Source of the DNA: Micromonospora sp. CB01531
Lineage (GTDB): Bacteria > Actinomycetota > Actinomycetes > Mycobacteriales > Micromonosporaceae
Direction of reading: 5' to 3'
DNA: 64,000 nucleotides
Assembly (NCBI RefSeq): GCF_001905095.1
Contig: NZ_LWLS01000077.1
Span: 1 to 64,000 of the forward strand
The notes below the pieces were generated by a model. The model saw only the letters and a program-made list of their open reading frames with translations, was not told where the DNA came from and did no database searches. A program made the translations under genes and the position numbers. Shown here piece after piece: positions 61,365 through 64,000 of the stretch. The stretch's first letter is position 1. Each line of letters starts with the position of its first letter.

Positions 61365-62917
61365 GACACGGTCTCGGTCATGGGCGGGGCGCCGGGCGGG
61401 ATGAACGGCAGGCCCGGCGGTGGCCCGGACTCGACCAGCCGCCAGAGGGCTTCGGTGTCCAGGTGCTCCTCGACCAGGTCACCGAGGAGATCCAGGGTCC
61501 GCTCGCGGGCGGCGGCGAACGCGGTGTCCGGGGCGACCTTGAAGCCCGTCCGCCCGGCCATCCCGGCCACCTCGGTGAGGAACCGGCGGCGGAAGGCGTC
61601 GGACTCGAAGGCGCCGTGCCAGTGGGTGCCGTGCACTGGGCCGAGCCGGGCGCCCTCGCCGGTGCCGTCCGCGTACCTGAGCAGCGGCGTCAGCCCCGGG
61701 TCGGCGGCGGAGACCTGCCCGTGATGGATCTCGTAACCGTGGACCGGCACGTCCCCGGCGGCCGTGCCGGCGGCGCGGCGGACCGTCTTGTGCGGGTCGA
61801 AGGTGATCTCGACGGGCAACAGCCCGAGCCCGGGGACGCTGCCCTGGCGGCTCTCCACCGGATCATGGATCACCCGGGCGAGCATCTGGAACCCACCGCA
61901 GATGCCGAGCAGCGGCCGACCGGCGGCGGCGTGCGCGCGGACGGCGTCGGCCAGGCCGGTCTCCCGCAGCCAGGCCAGGTCGGCCACGGTCGACTTCGAA
62001 CCGGGGAGCACCACCAGGTCGGCGGCGGCCAGCTCGGCCGGCTCGATCGTCAGCCGCACCCGGACGCCGGGCTCGGTGGCGAGCGCCTCGACGTCGGTGG
62101 CGTTGCTGATCCGGGGCAGCCGGACCACCGCGACGTCGAGCCAGTCGGTGCCCCGAGGCGCCGCCGGCCGGCCGAGCACCCGGCCGTACGCCAGTGAGTC
62201 CTCGGCGTCCAGCCAGAGGTCCAGCTCCCAGGGCAGCACCCCGTACGTGGACCGGCCGGTCACCCGGCGCAGCATGTCCAGCCCCGGCTGGAGCAACCCC
62301 AGGTCGCCCCGGAACTTGTTGATCACGAAGCCGGCGACGAGGGCCTGGTCGGCCGGGTCGAGCAGGGCAACCGTGCCGAACATCGAGGCGAACACGCCGC
62401 CCCGGTCGATGTCACCGACCACGATTGTGGGCAGCCCGGCCTGCCGGGCCAGCCCCATGTTCACGTAGTCGCCGGCCCGCAGGTTGATCTCAGCAGGGCT
62501 GCCGGCCCCCTCGCAGATCACCACGTCGTACGCGGCCCGCAGCTCGTCCAGCGCCCGGTACGCCGTCTCGGCGAGCCGGGGCCGCAGCTGGCGGTAGTTG
62601 CCGGCAGTGACGGTGTCGACGGCCTCGCCGAGCAGCACCACCTGGCTGGCGTGATCGCTGCCCGGCTTGAGCAGCACCGGGTTGAATCGGAGATCCGGAG
62701 CGAGCCCGCAGGCGGCGGCCTGCATCGCCTGGGCCCGGCCGATCTCGCCGCCCCGCCCGTCCGGGCCGACCACCACCGCCGAGTTGTTGGACATGTTCTG
62801 CGCCTTGAACGGCGCCACTCGCACGCCCTGGCGGCGCAACCACCGACAGATACCGGCGGTGAGCACGCTCTTGCCGGCGTCGGAGGTGGTGCCGGCGACC
62901 AGCAGCCCGCCGCTCAC
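61358..62917 (-). CDS. cobQ: Cobyric acid synthase
   Basis: A 519-residue glutamine amidotransferase-type enzyme that amidates the b, d, e and g side chains of adenosylcobyrinic acid a,c-diamide. N-terminal P-loop [20 protein letters not shown], then [10 protein letters not shown] and [22 protein letters not shown]. The C-terminal glutaminase has the nucleophile in [12 protein letters not shown] (near 345) and the His region [11 protein letters not shown]. Unlike the CobB homologue nearby, all its key residues are intact. The GTG start overlaps the cobD stop (GTGA). Confidence 0.97.
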   Translation of the reverse strand: MSGGLLVAGTTSDAGKSVLTAGICRWLRRQGVRVAPFKAQNMSNNSAVVVGPDGRGGEIGRAQAMQAAACGLAPDLRFNPVLLKPGSDHASQVVLLGEAVDTVTAGNYRQLRPRLAETAYRALDELRAAYDVVICEGAGSPAEINLRAGDYVNMGLARQAGLPTIVVGDIDRGGVFASMFGTVALLDPADQALVAGFVINKFRGDLGLLQPGLDMLRRVTGRSTYGVLPWELDLWLDAEDSLAYGRVLGRPAAPRGTDWLDVAVVRLPRISNATDVEALATEPGVRVRLTIEPAELAAADLVVLPGSKSTVADLAWLRETGLADAVRAHAAAGRPLLGICGGFQMLARVIHDPVESRQGSVPGLGLLPVEITFDPHKTVRRAAGTAAGDVPVHGYEIHHGQVSAADPGLTPLLRYADGTGEGARLGPVHGTHWHGAFESDAFRRRFLTEVAGMAGRTGFKVAPDTAFAAARERTLDLLGDLVEEHLDTEALWRLVESGPPPGLPFIPPGAPPMTETVSQ

Positions 62918-63939
62918 CGCCCACTCCCCCGTCGCACCGGTCCGCCGACCCCGCCCAGCCCGCGCCGTGCGGCGCGGCCGGCGACGCCGACCAGCCGACC
63001 CACGGTCAGCGGGTACCCCGCGGCGAGGCCGAGCGCGGCCAGGCCGACCGCGCCGGAGATCCGGGCGGCCCGCTTCAGGTGCCGCGCCTCCGGCCGGGGC
63101 CCGTCACCGAGGAACGGCCGGGTCTCCGAGCGCCCGAAGTAGACGTTCCGGCCGCCCAGCCGTACGCCGAGCGCCCCGGCCATGGCGGCCTCGCACTGCC
63201 CGGCGTTCGGGCTCGGGTGGTCGTTGCGGTCCCGGCGCCACACCCGCCAGGCGGACCCGCGGTCCCCGTGCGCGATCGGCGCGACCGCGATGGTGAGCAG
63301 CCCGGTCAGCCGGGCCGGGACCAGGTTGAGCAGGTCGTCCAGGCGGGCGGCCGGGGTGCCGAAGCGGGCGTAGCGGGGTGAGCGGTGACCGACCATCGCG
63401 TCGAGCGTGTTCGCCGCGCGGTAGCCGAGCAGGCCGGGCAGCCCGGCGATCGCGCCCCAGACCAGCGGCGCGACGACCGCGTCGGAGGTGTTCTCGGCGA
63501 CCGACTCGACGGTGGCCCGGGCCAGCTCCGGCTCGTCCAGCGCCGAGGGGTCCCGGCCGCAGAGGTGGTTGAGCCGGCGACGGGCACCCGGCAGGTCGCC
63601 GTCGCGCAGCGCGCGCGCCATCAGCGTCGACTCGCGGCGCAGGGTGCGACCACCCAGCACCGTCCAGGTGCCGGCGGCCACCAGCATCGCGCGGGCCACC
63701 GGCCGACGCCGGGTGGCGAGGGCGGCGGCAGCGCCGAGGAGCACCGGCGTACCGACGGCGAGCGCGGTGAACGCCGCGCCCGCGGGCCGGTCGGGCCGGT
63801 AGATCCGCTGCTCCAGCGCGCCGGCCGCCCGACCGAAGCCGGCCACCGGATGCCCTCGGCGAGGATCGCCGAGCAGCGAGTCCAGGGCGTAGCCCGCCAC
63901 CAGCCCCGCCGCGTTCGCCATGGCGGTCGCCTGCCGCAC
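62914..63939 (-). CDS. cobD: Adenosylcobinamide-phosphate synthase (CobD/CbiB)
   Basis: A 341-residue membrane protein that attaches aminopropanol (or its phosphate) to cobyric acid. Family signatures: [26 protein letters not shown] near the start, [42 protein letters not shown] (about 145-185) and [25 protein letters not shown] (about 240). Several hydrophobic segments span the membrane. GTG 63939 is chosen because GGAGGT lies 8 bases upstream, with ATG 63921 as the other option. It is co-translated with cobQ. Confidence 0.95.
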   Translation of the reverse strand: MRQATAMANAAGLVAGYALDSLLGDPRRGHPVAGFGRAAGALEQRIYRPDRPAGAAFTALAVGTPVLLGAAAALATRRRPVARAMLVAAGTWTVLGGRTLRRESTLMARALRDGDLPGARRRLNHLCGRDPSALDEPELARATVESVAENTSDAVVAPLVWGAIAGLPGLLGYRAANTLDAMVGHRSPRYARFGTPAARLDDLLNLVPARLTGLLTIAVAPIAHGDRGSAWRVWRRDRNDHPSPNAGQCEAAMAGALGVRLGGRNVYFGRSETRPFLGDGPRPEARHLKRAARISGAVGLAALGLAAGYPLTVGRLVGVAGRAARRGLGGVGGPVRRGSGR

Positions 63940-64000
63940 CCCGCACCACCTCCGGCCGGCCAGCCTAGTCGTACGGCGGGGTGGCCACGCCGGCGTCACC

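Noticed and set aside
47384-64000. Cobalamin riboswitches upstream of the cob genes
   Set aside because: I found no B12-box-like core in the gaps upstream of cobC, cobB or within the cobQ-cobD region. The region upstream of cobD is cut by the window end.

Overview
The window is very GC-rich (roughly 70% or more), almost fully coding and full of GTG starts and 4-nt stop/start overlaps. It carries a mycothiol-dependent nitroreductase homologue, two clpP genes beside tig and clpX, a class F sortase and an aerobic corrin-ring route. This points to a high-GC actinomycete, most likely Micromonosporaceae (Micromonospora-like). The family is an inference from gene content, and the species cannot be given.

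Layout. 0.5-6 kb: small membrane protein, nitrilase-fold hydrolase, clpX, clpP2-clpP1 and tig. 6-7.2 kb: tRNA-Pro(UGG) and tRNA-Gly(UCC), a VOC protein and a decayed response-regulator fragment. 7.3-20.1 kb: a membrane Hsp70-ATPase/propeller fusion, an Eis-like acetyltransferase, rpiB, a DUF1015 protein, a mycothiol nitroreductase homologue, pepN, Uma2, a DUF5130 protein and a CtaJ-like protein. 20.2-33.5 kb: an amidase, a PIN-domain remnant, and an 11-gene operon that takes tryptophan through kynurenine, 3-hydroxyanthranilate and 2-aminomuconate to pyruvate and acetyl-CoA, with a divergent Lrp/AsnC regulator. 33.6-43.1 kb: a surface protein with a class F sortase, HNH nuclease, MscS channel, MFS transporter, truncated haemoglobin GlbO, YbjN protein, hot-dog thioesterase and the ABC-F factor EttA. 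43.4-47.4 kb: trehalose-6-phosphate synthase and a phosphatase fused to a GH15 glycosidase. 47.5-64 kb: cobalamin genes (cysG, cobT, cobC, a degenerate cobB, cobQ, cobD) interleaved with a bifunctional penicillin-binding protein, SURF1, an ATP-dependent DNA ligase, an M20 peptidase, a uridine-kinase-like NTPase and a rhodanese.

From memory of the M. tuberculosis map, the clpX to ettA backbone follows the order of Rv2457c-Rv2477c. The tryptophan catabolic block sits inside this otherwise conserved order, between the CtaJ-like gene and the HNH gene, so it looks like an insertion into an old actinobacterial neighbourhood.

Besides the genes there are two kinds of dispersed non-coding structure. 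One is a repeat starting TGAGCGAGCG, placed exactly at stop codons, whose copies form short open frames bridging successive genes. The other is a set of intergenic hairpins whose outer arms carry GATC. Both deserve attention, as do the CobB homologue that lacks its key active-site residues, the Hsp70-propeller fusion and a one-base frameshift in a GNAT gene.
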